NCBI GenBank assembly: GCA_015521765.1
Contig: WANO01000068.1
Span: 1-32,137, forward strand
Origin: Desulfurococcales archaeon
GTDB taxonomy: Archaea > Thermoproteota > Thermoprotei_A > Sulfolobales > AG1
Length of the DNA stretch: 32,137 bases
Reading direction: 5' to 3'
Shown here piece after piece: positions 1 through 9,919 of the stretch. The position numbers and the translations under genes are program-made. Numbering within the stretch: position 1 is the first letter of the stretch; each line of letters opens with the position of its first letter. A model generated the notes under the pieces. It saw only the letters and a program-made list of their open reading frames with translations. It did not search any database and was not told where the DNA came from.

Positions 1-128
1 ATACAGATAATGTAATACATATCGCCACACTCTATTCAACGGAAAGATGAAAGCTTCTAATAGACAGCTCTGAATGTCTGTAATGCACACATACGTTAAT
101 AGTTAGGACTTCAGGACTATGAGTAGTA

Positions 129-173
129 CAACTATATAGAGCCCAAGAACACCTAAAACACAAAACATATAAA
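129..173. repeat. Dispersed promoter/leader-like repeat, copy 1
   Basis: See 23592-23639; 20 of the first 21 nt identical. Confidence 0.7.
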
Positions 174-327
174 TCAAATACATCGCTCCTATGGATTAAT
201 GATGGTGATGTTTTTGGGTTCTAGATATAGATTCCAGAATAGATGTGGCTGTTGGTCTGCTGGCTATATATTTTTATAAATAGTTATTTAAGAAATTATT
301 TTGGTAGATATGCGCGGTTGATGCCTC

Positions 328-1260
328 ATGCTCTATAAGCTTATTTTCGATGAACTTGTGGCTAAGGAGATTCTGATCGAGAGGGAGCGCGAGATCAGAT
401 ATATCCTAAGCGCACTGCTTGCCAGGGGGCATATACTGCTTGAGGGTGTGCCCGGCGTAGCTAAGACAGCAACAGCTAAAGCTGTATCGAATCTTCTCGG
501 GCTTGAATTTAGGAGGGTTCAGATGACTCCTGATTTGCTGCCTAGCGATATTATTGGTGGCTATATATTTGATCAGAAGACGGGATCATTTGTGCTTAGG
601 AAGGGACCCATATTCACAAACATCCTGCTTGCTGACGAGATCAATAGGGCGAGCCCAAGAACGCAGAGCGCTCTGCTTGAGGCTATGCAGGAGAGGCAGG
701 TTACGATTGAGGGGAACACGTTCAGGCTCGAGGATCCGTTTATGGTTATAGCTACACAAAACCCCATTGAGTTCGAGGGCACATTTCCGCTTCCGGAGGC
801 TCAGCTGGATAGATTCCTAATTAAGGTCAGGGTTGATTACCCATCAACAAAGGGGTTTAGGGACCTGCTGAAGAAGATAGATCAGATAGAGCAGGCCCTA
901 AACACCCTGAAGCCTGTGGTCGGTAGAGAGGATGTGATTAAAGCTATATCTGAGGCCTCGAATGTCAGGGTTGATGACTCGATCCTGGAGTATATAGTTA
1001 ATATAGTTGAAAACACAAGGACCCATCCAGCAGTTAGGCTAGGGGGCTCGCCTAGAGCTGGTATAGCTATATTGAGGATCGCTAGGGCATGGGCCTATCT
1101 CGAGGGGAGGAACTACGTTATTCCAGACGATGTTAAGGCTGTGGCTGTTCCGGCTCTCTCCCATAGGATAATCCTGAAGCCTGAATACGAGATAGAGGGT
1201 GTATCTCAGGATAGGGTGATCCTTGACGTCCTCGCCAAGGTTCCTGTTCCGAGGCCCTAG
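328..1260 (+). CDS. MoxR-family AAA+ ATPase
   Basis: Walker A-like [13 protein letters not shown], Walker [31 protein letters not shown] and [16 protein letters not shown] motifs typical of MoxR ATPases. Confidence 0.93.
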   Translation: MLYKLIFDELVAKEILIEREREIRYILSALLARGHILLEGVPGVAKTATAKAVSNLLGLEFRRVQMTPDLLPSDIIGGYIFDQKTGSFVLRKGPIFTNILLADEINRASPRTQSALLEAMQERQVTIEGNTFRLEDPFMVIATQNPIEFEGTFPLPEAQLDRFLIKVRVDYPSTKGFRDLLKKIDQIEQALNTLKPVVGREDVIKAISEASNVRVDDSILEYIVNIVENTRTHPAVRLGGSPRAGIAILRIARAWAYLEGRNYVIPDDVKAVAVPALSHRIILKPEYEIEGVSQDRVILDVLAKVPVPRP

Positions 1261-2527
1261 ACCCAAACCAATACATCTCTCTCTGCTTCCCTGTATATTA
1301 GCTCTACTCATAGCTGGCTACCCGATTGCGTATGCTCAGCAGCAGCCCGGGCTATTCGAGAACATCACAATCAAGAACTATAAGGGTCTCCACAGCTATG
1401 GCTATGGAGAGCTTATATCTCTGCTGGAGGGCTTCAACGTCACCGATCTAAACTTTCTTCTCAACCTAACGGCGCTGGCCAATTCTGTCCCCGCCAGCGA
1501 TTTGGAGAGGTATAGCGAAACATATAGCCAGCTCGCATCATGTGATACGCTATCCTGCGTTGTTGAGAATGGCTCCGTCTCTAGCGATCTCATGGATCTA
1601 GCCCTCAACATCAGGGATCTAGATCAGTACCCATCGCTATACGAAGACACACAGCTAACTCTATCGTTGAGCGAGCTAAATATCGGTGGTCTCCAGTATA
1701 TCCTTAATGATCCCGAACTGTTTTCGGTAATAGCGGAGCTATACTCCAAGGGCCAGGTTAGCGAGTCTGACATTAGATCGGCATTCGATCTATTTAAATC
1801 GCTCTATAGCGGTGGGGAGATAAGTTATAGACAGTATATGGCTGCCCTAGAACTTTTAAGGAGGCTTGCCGATGCCAGGGGGATGGAGGATCTATCTAGA
1901 GAGATAGACTCGGAGATGCTGAACGCCTTTAACGATAGAACACAGATAAAGAGGCTTCTTGAGGGTCTCAGCTACCTTAAAGATCTAAGACTGCAGGAGG
2001 GGGAGTTATCCCAGCAGGTTGGGCAGAATCAACAGATTTCGGGGTTTAAAGTGGATTCAATACCCAAGGAGTTTCCCATTCAGCAAGCAATAGAGTCTGT
2101 GTCCCAGCCGGGAATGGGGCTTCCAGGGCTTGACTTCTCGGCGATGTCTAACCTGTTTTCCTCTGAGGCCGTTAGGAACACGCTGATCTATATCTCTATA
2201 GCTGTTGGCCTCATTATAGTTCTAGTATACTACAGCAGGATTCATAGAGCAATTACAGCTGCGGTTTCTCAGCCCAGGATCGCTGTTAGATCGATCTATA
2301 CGGTACCAAGCGACATAGATGTCGGCGTGGTTAAAAGGTATTGGGATAGTGTTAGGAAGCTGTCTAGAAAGATCCCTATATCGGATAGCGATACTCATAG
2401 GGAGTATCTTGAGAAGATCTCGAGGAGTATGGGAGAGATCCAGTGGTTCAAAGACCTAACATATCTATATGAGAAAGTTAGATTCGGACACATGAATATA
2501 GGTGTGGAAGAAGAGAGGAGCCGGTGA
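1223..2527 (+). CDS. Secreted/membrane-anchored protein with signal peptide, one C-terminal TM helix and a cytosolic DUF4129-like tail
   Basis: TTG start overlapping the moxR end; hydrophobic N-terminus [38 protein letters not shown]; tail [31 protein letters not shown]. Confidence 0.7.
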   Translation: MTSSPRFLFRGPRPKPIHLSLLPCILALLIAGYPIAYAQQQPGLFENITIKNYKGLHSYGYGELISLLEGFNVTDLNFLLNLTALANSVPASDLERYSETYSQLASCDTLSCVVENGSVSSDLMDLALNIRDLDQYPSLYEDTQLTLSLSELNIGGLQYILNDPELFSVIAELYSKGQVSESDIRSAFDLFKSLYSGGEISYRQYMAALELLRRLADARGMEDLSREIDSEMLNAFNDRTQIKRLLEGLSYLKDLRLQEGELSQQVGQNQQISGFKVDSIPKEFPIQQAIESVSQPGMGLPGLDFSAMSNLFSSEAVRNTLIYISIAVGLIIVLVYYSRIHRAITAAVSQPRIAVRSIYTVPSDIDVGVVKRYWDSVRKLSRKIPISDSDTHREYLEKISRSMGEIQWFKDLTYLYEKVRFGHMNIGVEEERSR

Positions 2528-3699
2528 TCGGGCGCTTGGTTAATTTATCTAGAATCACCTTAGAGATCATACCGAGGGTAGGGGCATTCCTAGCCTTTGG
2601 GGAGGTCCTCCCACTGTTCTACAGCGAGATACTGTCTCTATCAGCCATATACAGGCTAGTCGACAATATACTTCAATTCAGCTTGCTCGAGATCATTATT
2701 TCAGCAACACTGATCGGGTATATAGCAACTGGTTTAATATCTATAGCGCTGGGGTCCCCGATATCGTTCATACTAGCCCTATTATTCAAGCTGCTATCCC
2801 TTAGGGGAGATATATCTCTGCTCTCCAACGCGTCGATCCTGGCGGGTTTAGTCCTGGTATTTATGAGTACCGTTATAAGGCTTGGGTACAGACCCAACCA
2901 GGGTGCCTCAATTAGGTTCAGGGGCTCGAAAACCTATACAGCAGTCTCCACCCTCATAGTTGTTTTCTTCGTGTTCAGCGTGGCTATATATGGGTCATTC
3001 TATATAGCATCATTCATCACAGCCTACAATATAGAGGTGGCTAATATATACTTGAAGCCTCTGATGGATTTCCTATTTGTGAACCCTATAGGTAGATTCA
3101 TAGTAATCAGCGTATTCATTGTATACATATATACAGCCCTAAGGAACCTGGGCTCAGCAATAGCCCTATATACATCTCCAAGCAGGAAGCTAGCGGTCTC
3201 GGAGCTGTCCATAGCCGGAGAGCTAGATAGTAGCTATGCGGTTCCATTCAAGTTCATGATTTCACTAGCTTTCTCCGCTCTTGTTTCTCCGCCTCTATTC
3301 TATATCGCTAGAAGGTCTCTTTCGCTCGTCAATATAGATCTGTCGTCTGTATCCCAGGCCATATACTCGTATACGGGGTTCAATATATCTGCATCAGCTA
3401 TAGAGGGGGGACTGGCCCTCCTAATATTCATGGTGTTTTGGATACTCTACCCAAGGCTATTTAGATCGGTTGTTGGCAGGGGATTAGTCGCTGAGGGGAG
3501 CGGTAGAAGCATAGTTGTTTTGGTATTAACCATAGTTATTGTTTACGGCGCCTCATACTATATGGGGCTGGTTTCATCCGACAACCCCCTTGAGCTAAGG
3601 GGTTTGGATGAGCATGTTTCATCGATAGCTTTAAGCTTCTACACATATATCTATTCATTCCTGGAGATATTCCCCCAGCTTCTCGGGTTTGCACCGTAG
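2524..3699 (+). CDS. Polytopic membrane protein in the MoxR/DUF58 operon
   Basis: ORF overlaps the previous stop by 4 nt; many hydrophobic segments. Confidence 0.75.
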   Translation: MIGRLVNLSRITLEIIPRVGAFLAFGEVLPLFYSEILSLSAIYRLVDNILQFSLLEIIISATLIGYIATGLISIALGSPISFILALLFKLLSLRGDISLLSNASILAGLVLVFMSTVIRLGYRPNQGASIRFRGSKTYTAVSTLIVVFFVFSVAIYGSFYIASFITAYNIEVANIYLKPLMDFLFVNPIGRFIVISVFIVYIYTALRNLGSAIALYTSPSRKLAVSELSIAGELDSSYAVPFKFMISLAFSALVSPPLFYIARRSLSLVNIDLSSVSQAIYSYTGFNISASAIEGGLALLIFMVFWILYPRLFRSVVGRGLVAEGSGRSIVVLVLTIVIVYGASYYMGLVSSDNPLELRGLDEHVSSIALSFYTYIYSFLEIFPQLLGFAP

Positions 3700-3714
3700 A
3701 TTGCGGGGATATGT

Positions 3715-5139
3715 ATGCTCGGGGCTGAAGCAGGAAAACAGAGGCTCACGAAGATCGTGCCCACAGTAATGGTAGCCCTACTCCTGTTTATAGGTCTCGT
3801 TGCGGTTCTCGAGAGGGGACCTCCAGCGGTTCTAGTGTATTCCGGTGCATCGCCTTATAATACGGGTTCTCTGGGGACCTCCAAGCTCTATGGAATAGTT
3901 AGTGATAGGTATGAGAACACGTTTGTTGTTGGGGACTGGGGCAGGTTTCTATCTAGCCCTATCGAGTGCGAGGGTGCAGTAGTGGTTATTATATCGCCCG
4001 AATACCCCTATACATCAAGCGAGGCCCAGGCTATAGGGGATTTCCTGGCTAGATGCAGTTCGCCCGGTATAGTTGTTGCTGATGAGTCGGGGAACAGCAA
4101 CGCGGTTTTATCGGCTATAGGTGTCGGTGTAGGGATTGAGGGAGGCTCAAGAATACTGGATCCTGATACACTTCTCCCCTATCCCGAGGCTCTGTTTTCG
4201 TCTCAATGGTTCAGTGGTGAGGTTGTGCTAGACATCCCGGCTAGTTTGTCGCTTGGTTTCTCGGGCTATGATGTTGTTGGTGTTGTACCGCGGGGGGTTA
4301 TAGTATATAACGGCTCCGGGAACGCTGTTTCGAGAAGCGATATCCCTATAGCCGTAACGGGTTCTGTGGGCGATATACGCTTTCTCATTGTTGGAGATGG
4401 ATCCATATTTCTCAATCAGGCCTTTGACAGTGGTGCGTGGAGGCTTATAGCTGGCTTTATCGATGATGTGTGTAGCGATCGTGAATGCATGGTTATTTTT
4501 GATGGGAGCAAGTTTGAGGCTCTAGATCCCTTATCCTATCTAGATAATCCTGAGCTGGCTGACCCGACGGCTATCCTTACACCCACTTTCCTGGCGAGCC
4601 TGATAACTAGGCTTGTGCATCCAGCCACATGGCTTCCTCCGGCTGTTGCGTGGGTTAACGATTATGTGTCCCATATCCTTAATGTAGATCAGGCCGTTAT
4701 AGTTATAGCCACGATCATCTCTGCCCTCATACTAGGATCTATAATAATGTCTAGAAGCCCGGTATCGGTTAGGGATACAAGGATTGAGGATGTTGTTGAG
4801 AGAGATCCTATAGCCCTCGAGTCCCTGATGAGATCCATTGTTAAACGCGAGTTTAAAGCTGATAAAAGCGATTTTCGCAGGTTCTACGATATGCTTAACC
4901 AGCTGTTTTCGAGCGTTGTTGGTGTCGGGCTAAACGATCCTAGGCTCAAGGATATATTTGTTTCCAGAGGCGTCGAGGGTGAGAAAGCGGAAAGGTTTAT
5001 TTCGAGGATGAATAAGCTTTATAGGAGATCTATGAGGCGTATCGGTCTACCCCTAATAGTTAACTGGTCTAAAGAGCTGGTTAAGCTGTCTCAGGAGGCT
5101 ATCGATATTTTCGAGGCTTTAGGTGCTAAGAGGATTTAA
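3715..5139 (+). CDS. DUF4350-like membrane-anchored protein
   Basis: N-terminal TM, ectodomain with VVVIISPEYPYTSSEAQAIGDFLARCSSPGIVVADESGNSN (Rossmann/GATase-like DUF4350 style), second TM VIVIATIISALILGSIIM; operon position between membrane protein and DUF58. Confidence 0.65.
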   Translation: MLGAEAGKQRLTKIVPTVMVALLLFIGLVAVLERGPPAVLVYSGASPYNTGSLGTSKLYGIVSDRYENTFVVGDWGRFLSSPIECEGAVVVIISPEYPYTSSEAQAIGDFLARCSSPGIVVADESGNSNAVLSAIGVGVGIEGGSRILDPDTLLPYPEALFSSQWFSGEVVLDIPASLSLGFSGYDVVGVVPRGVIVYNGSGNAVSRSDIPIAVTGSVGDIRFLIVGDGSIFLNQAFDSGAWRLIAGFIDDVCSDRECMVIFDGSKFEALDPLSYLDNPELADPTAILTPTFLASLITRLVHPATWLPPAVAWVNDYVSHILNVDQAVIVIATIISALILGSIIMSRSPVSVRDTRIEDVVERDPIALESLMRSIVKREFKADKSDFRRFYDMLNQLFSSVVGVGLNDPRLKDIFVSRGVEGEKAERFISRMNKLYRRSMRRIGLPLIVNWSKELVKLSQEAIDIFEALGAKRI

Positions 5140-5150
5140 ACCCTTAGTGG

Positions 5151-6500
5151 GTGTGTGGATACATGTCTCTAGGGAGGATGTCTGGGGATGCGGTCCAGGT
5201 ATACTCTACGTCGAGGGCTAAAAGCATAATTATGGTTGCGGCCTTCGCTGTAGCTATAGGCATATTTATAGATCCTAGAGCTCTGGGTATAGGGCTCACC
5301 CTGATAATTCTCGTTGTTGCTGTAGAGCTGTATGTTAGGCTTGCCATATCACTGCTTACTAGATCAGCTGTTAGGGTATCAACAAAGGTGGGTATCGAGG
5401 GCAGAGACTCCCAGGTTATTTTCGTTATATGCAACAGCTCCTTTATCCCGATTGCCTTTGTCGAGATCTCACTCGAGTATCCAGAGTACTTAAGGCTTGT
5501 GAAGGGGTCCCGTGGAGGGATAACGCTCATACCCCCTAGAGGCTGTATAGAGTACTCCGTGTGGTTCGCTGGTAGGGCTGGCATGCATAGGATTGGGCCT
5601 TTGAGGGTTGTTGTTAGGGATCCTTTTGGTTTATTTAGGAGCTCTGTCTTCAGGATAGATGTCTATGCATACCTCAAGATCTACCCCAAGATCCAGCCGA
5701 TAGATATGGCTGGTCTATCTATATACACGAGAAGCGTGGGGATCACCAGGTCGAGGAAACCGGGCTACGGCAACGAGTTCTATGGGGTGAGGCAATATAG
5801 GGAGGGTGATGAGGTTAGAAAGATCCACTGGCTAAGAACCTTGAAGCATGGGAAGCTAATCATTAAGGAGATGGAGCAGGAGACATCTCTACATATATTC
5901 TATCTTATACTTGCGTCGGGCCAGATGTTTATGGGGCCCTACTACAACGCCCCATACGAGCATATAGCCCGCATCGTCTCCTCGGTTGCGCTCTATACAG
6001 CAAGAAGAGGGGATTTTATAGGTGGTGCTGTGGTCAATTCAGAAGGTATGAGGTATACTAGGCTCTATAGGGGTTGGGAGGGCTATAGGAGGATCCAGAA
6101 GCTTGTAGCTGAGACCCTTTTCTCCCCAAGCAATAAAGCCCTGAACATCGATTCGGATCGCGTGCTGAAGCTTGTTTCAGGAATTCTTCCAAGAGAGAGA
6201 AATCTAGTAATGATCTTCACTACTTCCCAGGGTGTTTCAAGGGATCTAGTGATCAATATATATAGAGGGCTAGTATCGCTGAGGAACCTGGCTTACGTTA
6301 TAGTCCCTATACAGGCCCTATATGAGGCGATTGAGCTACCTAAGTGGGCTAGACTAGTGTTCAGGTTGAAGGCTTCTGAGAGGCTTGAGTCTGAATTCAA
6401 GTATGTTAAGGATTTGAGAAGCTATGGCGTTAGAACTTTGGCTCTAGACCCGTCTAATGCTGTCTCGGAGCTTATGAGGATTATAGCCTCCACGCTATGA
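5151..6500 (+). CDS. DUF58 family protein
   Basis: Signature GYGNEFYGVRQYREGDEVRKIHWLRTLKHGKLIIKEMEQE plus two N-terminal TM helices; downstream of moxR. Confidence 0.9.
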   Translation: MCGYMSLGRMSGDAVQVYSTSRAKSIIMVAAFAVAIGIFIDPRALGIGLTLIILVVAVELYVRLAISLLTRSAVRVSTKVGIEGRDSQVIFVICNSSFIPIAFVEISLEYPEYLRLVKGSRGGITLIPPRGCIEYSVWFAGRAGMHRIGPLRVVVRDPFGLFRSSVFRIDVYAYLKIYPKIQPIDMAGLSIYTRSVGITRSRKPGYGNEFYGVRQYREGDEVRKIHWLRTLKHGKLIIKEMEQETSLHIFYLILASGQMFMGPYYNAPYEHIARIVSSVALYTARRGDFIGGAVVNSEGMRYTRLYRGWEGYRRIQKLVAETLFSPSNKALNIDSDRVLKLVSGILPRERNLVMIFTTSQGVSRDLVINIYRGLVSLRNLAYVIVPIQALYEAIELPKWARLVFRLKASERLESEFKYVKDLRSYGVRTLALDPSNAVSELMRIIASTL

Positions 6501-7274
6501 TGTGAGGTTTCTTAGATACAGCTTCCCGCCGATCAGGGTTATAACCACGCTTATAACCGCTATCTTAATGATCGATAGCTGGGGATCTATATCCACAAAG
6601 AGGTTATCGGTGAAAACCCATCTATATACGCCTGCAGCAAGAGACACTGGGTTATTCACCATTAGCTGGTAGAGCGGGTAGGGGAGGTACTCTCTGATCA
6701 GCTTATCGGGGTAGAATACGTTTGAGAAGAAGAATAGAAGGAAGTATGTGAAGCTCCTCATAGTTGCTTGGAGATCGAAGCTCCTCACAGCGGTCGATAT
6801 AGTTATTGATAGACCAGACATCGCTATGGTTAGAAGCACTGATGTGGCCAGGAGATAAGGGATCTTCCATGATGGTGGGACCCCCTCAATAATAAACAGC
6901 AGCGCTATAAAGGGTATCTGGTATATCAGCCCCCTAACTGAGCCGCCGATTATTCTGCCTGCCGCTAGCTGGAGCCTGGTTATGGGCAGTGTGAGGAGGT
7001 ACTGGGTATACTGTCTTCTAACCTCAACGCCAACCTCTCTTCCTATCGAGAATGCTGATGCGAAGATCGCTATAGCAGCTATTCCCGGCGCGATAAATCT
7101 GAAGTAGTCCGGAATATAGCTTCTATTAACGATATTGTTGAATATTAGGGCGAATATGAATAGATCGGTTAGATTCATGCTTATTAATCCAGCAAGCCAC
7201 CATCTATACTTCCAGAACCTCTGGAGGTCCCTTAGGGCTATTACTATTGTCCCTCTACCTATTAAGCTCATCAT
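6495..7274 (-). CDS. ABC-2 type transporter permease
   Basis: Six hydrophobic segments; GREVGVEVRRQYTQYLLTLPITRLQLAAGRIIGG typical of ABC-2 permeases; next to ABC ATPase. Confidence 0.85.
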   Translation of the reverse strand: MMSLIGRGTIVIALRDLQRFWKYRWWLAGLISMNLTDLFIFALIFNNIVNRSYIPDYFRFIAPGIAAIAIFASAFSIGREVGVEVRRQYTQYLLTLPITRLQLAAGRIIGGSVRGLIYQIPFIALLFIIEGVPPSWKIPYLLATSVLLTIAMSGLSITISTAVRSFDLQATMRSFTYFLLFFFSNVFYPDKLIREYLPYPLYQLMVNNPVSLAAGVYRWVFTDNLFVDIDPQLSIIKIAVISVVITLIGGKLYLRNLTS

Positions 7275-8089
7275 TTCCAGCCGCCACCCTCTACTTTCTT
7301 CTCAATAAGAAGGATCGTTAGGGACGAAAGCCCTATAGAGAATCCGAGAATATACATGGCCATAGATAAGGGATCAGATATTGTTATATACCTGAAGTCC
7401 TCGAAGAAGAAGAACACTCTAATAAGATCGGTTATGTGCGACAGGGGGTTAACTATAGCTGCATAGTAGTATGGCTGGAAAACGCTCAATACGACTGCTG
7501 GATAGAATATTGTGCTCAGCCTCAGCAGGAGAGCGTCTATGATCCCGAACAGGATATCGGTAACATCACCCGATTTAGCGAAGAGGACTATAGAGGCTGC
7601 GAGGCCGACCACACCTATAGAGAATAGCAGGGCCCCGAACATAGATATAAGTATTGCTACTACATTGTATACTCCAAGCATGAATACAACAAACGCGAAC
7701 ATTGGGAGGGTATATATGAAGCTTGCTATACCCCCACCTATGCTTCTCCCTATAGCTAGAATCTTTCTCTTTATTGGTAGCGACAGCTGGTACTCTATAA
7801 TTCCCTCCTCAAACTCCTCAGCTATCTCGTAGCCTCTGAAGAGCGCTATTGAGAACAGTATCGATGTGTAGACTCCGAAAAGATAGAATTGATAATAGTT
7901 GAATTCGGTAAACCCTCTTCTCACGGCTACGAGGCTAGAGATCAGAACAGCAAATATAGATACCTGGATAATGAACCACGAGAACCTCATGAGCAGAAAG
8001 AATCTGTATCTGGCTATCTTTCTTATGTCCCAGAGAATAACTAGGTAGAGCTGTCTCATAGCCCCCAGCAGGCTGTCCGGGTTTCCCAC
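7271..8089 (-). CDS. ABC-2 type transporter permease
   Basis: EIAEEFEEGIIEYQLSLPIKRKILAIGRSIGG; polytopic; overlaps both neighbours by a few nt. Confidence 0.85.
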   Translation of the reverse strand: MGNPDSLLGAMRQLYLVILWDIRKIARYRFFLLMRFSWFIIQVSIFAVLISSLVAVRRGFTEFNYYQFYLFGVYTSILFSIALFRGYEIAEEFEEGIIEYQLSLPIKRKILAIGRSIGGGIASFIYTLPMFAFVVFMLGVYNVVAILISMFGALLFSIGVVGLAASIVLFAKSGDVTDILFGIIDALLLRLSTIFYPAVVLSVFQPYYYAAIVNPLSHITDLIRVFFFFEDFRYITISDPLSMAMYILGFSIGLSSLTILLIEKKVEGGGWK

Positions 8090-9090
8090 TACTGTGTCGC
8101 CTCTAGCGTGGCTCCTGTATAGTAGAAGAACACGTCGTCTAGTGTGGGTTCTTTCATAAGGATCTTTCTGATCTTTATGTTGTTTCTGGTGAATATATCT
8201 ATCGCTTTAGCCAGCTTCTCCTCACCTTTATTAACGTAGATCTTTATTACGTTAGTGTCTTTGTTTATCTTTCTCGCCTGAAGCTCCCTAGATAAAGTCT
8301 CCAGCAGGGGAGTGCTTATGGAGCCCTCGAACATAACCTCTATAATATCTCCACCGGGTATTGTGTCCTTAAGATATTCTGGGGTCCCCACAGCTTTTAG
8401 CCTGCCTTTATATATGATCGCTATCCGATCGCTCAGCTGTTCAGCCTCAGACATATCGTTTGTTGCTACTATTATGGTTGATCCCGCCTTCCTGAGCTCT
8501 TTAATCATGTTCCAAACCATATGCTTGGTAACAACATCCAGCTGGGCTGTTGGCTCATCGAATATAGCTAGCTTGGGCCTCTGGATAAACACTTTGGCCA
8601 GCTCAACCTTCTTCTTGTTTCCCCCGCTGAGCTCGGATATCATTTTATTTCTATACTCCCAGATCCCGAGAGTCTCCATAACATCCTTAACCACCTCTCT
8701 AGCCCTCTGCTTGCTGTAGCCCACAACCCTAGCATGCCACATCAGTAGCTCATGCACCTTATCCACCCATAGAGCCTTTGGCTCCTGGAACGCTATACCA
8801 ATATATCTCCTGACCTCGTCTCCATGGGTGGTTACGCTCCTTCCGAAAACATATATATCCCCCGATGTCGGCCTATATACAGTGGCTATAGTCATCATAG
8901 TTGTAGACTTGCCCGAGCCGTTAGGCCCTAGAAAACCGAATATTTCGCCCGAGCATATCTCGAGGGATAGGTTATCTACAGCTACGGTTTTCCCAAACCT
9001 CTTTGTGAAGTTAACTATTTCTACTGCCGCACCGTTGTCTGGGCACCCGCCTGTCTCTATATCGTTGTTTTCGTTATCTGTGTGTTTAAT
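8089..9090 (-). CDS. ABC transporter ATP-binding protein; 5' end uncertain because there is no canonical start codon
   Basis: The ORF track starts at 8898, inside the protein. The upstream in-frame reading gives VEIVNFTKRFGKTVAVDNLSLEICSGEIFGFLGPNGSGKSTT-MMTIATV, which supplies Walker A. ABC signature LSGGNKKKVELAKVF and Walker B LAIFDEPT also present. Upstream in-frame TAG at 9105-9103; 9090 is only one possible start (ATT). Confidence 0.8.
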   Translation of the reverse strand: MKHTDNENNDIETGGCPDNGAAVEIVNFTKRFGKTVAVDNLSLEICSGEIFGFLGPNGSGKSTTMMTIATVYRPTSGDIYVFGRSVTTHGDEVRRYIGIAFQEPKALWVDKVHELLMWHARVVGYSKQRAREVVKDVMETLGIWEYRNKMISELSGGNKKKVELAKVFIQRPKLAIFDEPTAQLDVVTKHMVWNMIKELRKAGSTIIVATNDMSEAEQLSDRIAIIYKGRLKAVGTPEYLKDTIPGGDIIEVMFEGSISTPLLETLSRELQARKINKDTNVIKIYVNKGEEKLAKAIDIFTRNNIKIRKILMKEPTLDDVFFYYTGATLEATQ

Positions 9091-9251
9091 TATTTTAAAA
9101 CCCTAGCTATTTTTCTTAATTCAAGGAAAATATTTTTGACCGGTACATGGTTATAGCTAAAGTTATTATCAGGTATATACATAAAAAATATTTTATTGAA
9201 GCTAAATATTGCGGTAGCTAGATATATAATAGGTATGTACTTTAGTGGAGG

Positions 9252-9905
9252 GTGTATATGCAAGCCAAGACATATAAGGTTTTTGATGAGTATTTCGAGA
9301 GGTACGATCTGTGGTTCAGAAAGAATAAAGCTATAGCTGAGTCGGAGTATATTTTGATCCGCTCAATGATTCGGGGGTCCCCAAGACCGTGGCTCGAGAT
9401 AGGTGTGGGCACAGGATACTACGCGTCGCTTCTCGGTGTTGATATTGGTATAGATCCCAGTGTTGGGATGATCGGTAAGGCGAGATCTAGAGGTATCCCC
9501 CTGCTAGCTGTTTCGAGAGGGGAAGACCTGCCCTTTAGAGAAGAAAGTATAGGCACAGTTTTAATTATAGTTACCATATGCTTCGTTGACGATCCCTCTA
9601 GAGTTCTGGATGAGTCAAACAGGGTTTTAAAGCCAAACGGTGTTCTAGTCCTGTGCGTTGTTCCCAGGGACTCGGCGTGGGGTGAGGAGTATATTCGAAA
9701 GGGCCTTAGGGGACACCCGCTATATAGGTTAGCTAGATTCTATACTAGGAGGGAGATCATGGACATGATTGATCACGCGGGATTCAGGATAGTTGATGTT
9801 GCAGGAGTACTTAGCTTCAGTCCTAGAGACACCCACAGATTTGAGCACCCGTCAAGGAATCTGGATGGCAAGGGATTCATATGCTTCAAGGCTAAGAAGG
9901 CTTGA
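9252..9905 (+). CDS. Class I SAM-dependent methyltransferase
   Basis: WLEIGVGTGYYASLLG motif I, VLIIVTICFVDDPSRVLDESNRVLKPNGVLVLC; GTG at 9252 or ATG at 9258, preceded by GGAGGG. Confidence 0.88.
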   Translation: MYMQAKTYKVFDEYFERYDLWFRKNKAIAESEYILIRSMIRGSPRPWLEIGVGTGYYASLLGVDIGIDPSVGMIGKARSRGIPLLAVSRGEDLPFREESIGTVLIIVTICFVDDPSRVLDESNRVLKPNGVLVLCVVPRDSAWGEEYIRKGLRGHPLYRLARFYTRREIMDMIDHAGFRIVDVAGVLSFSPRDTHRFEHPSRNLDGKGFICFKAKKA

Positions 9906-9919
9906 GATAGTCTGTGATG

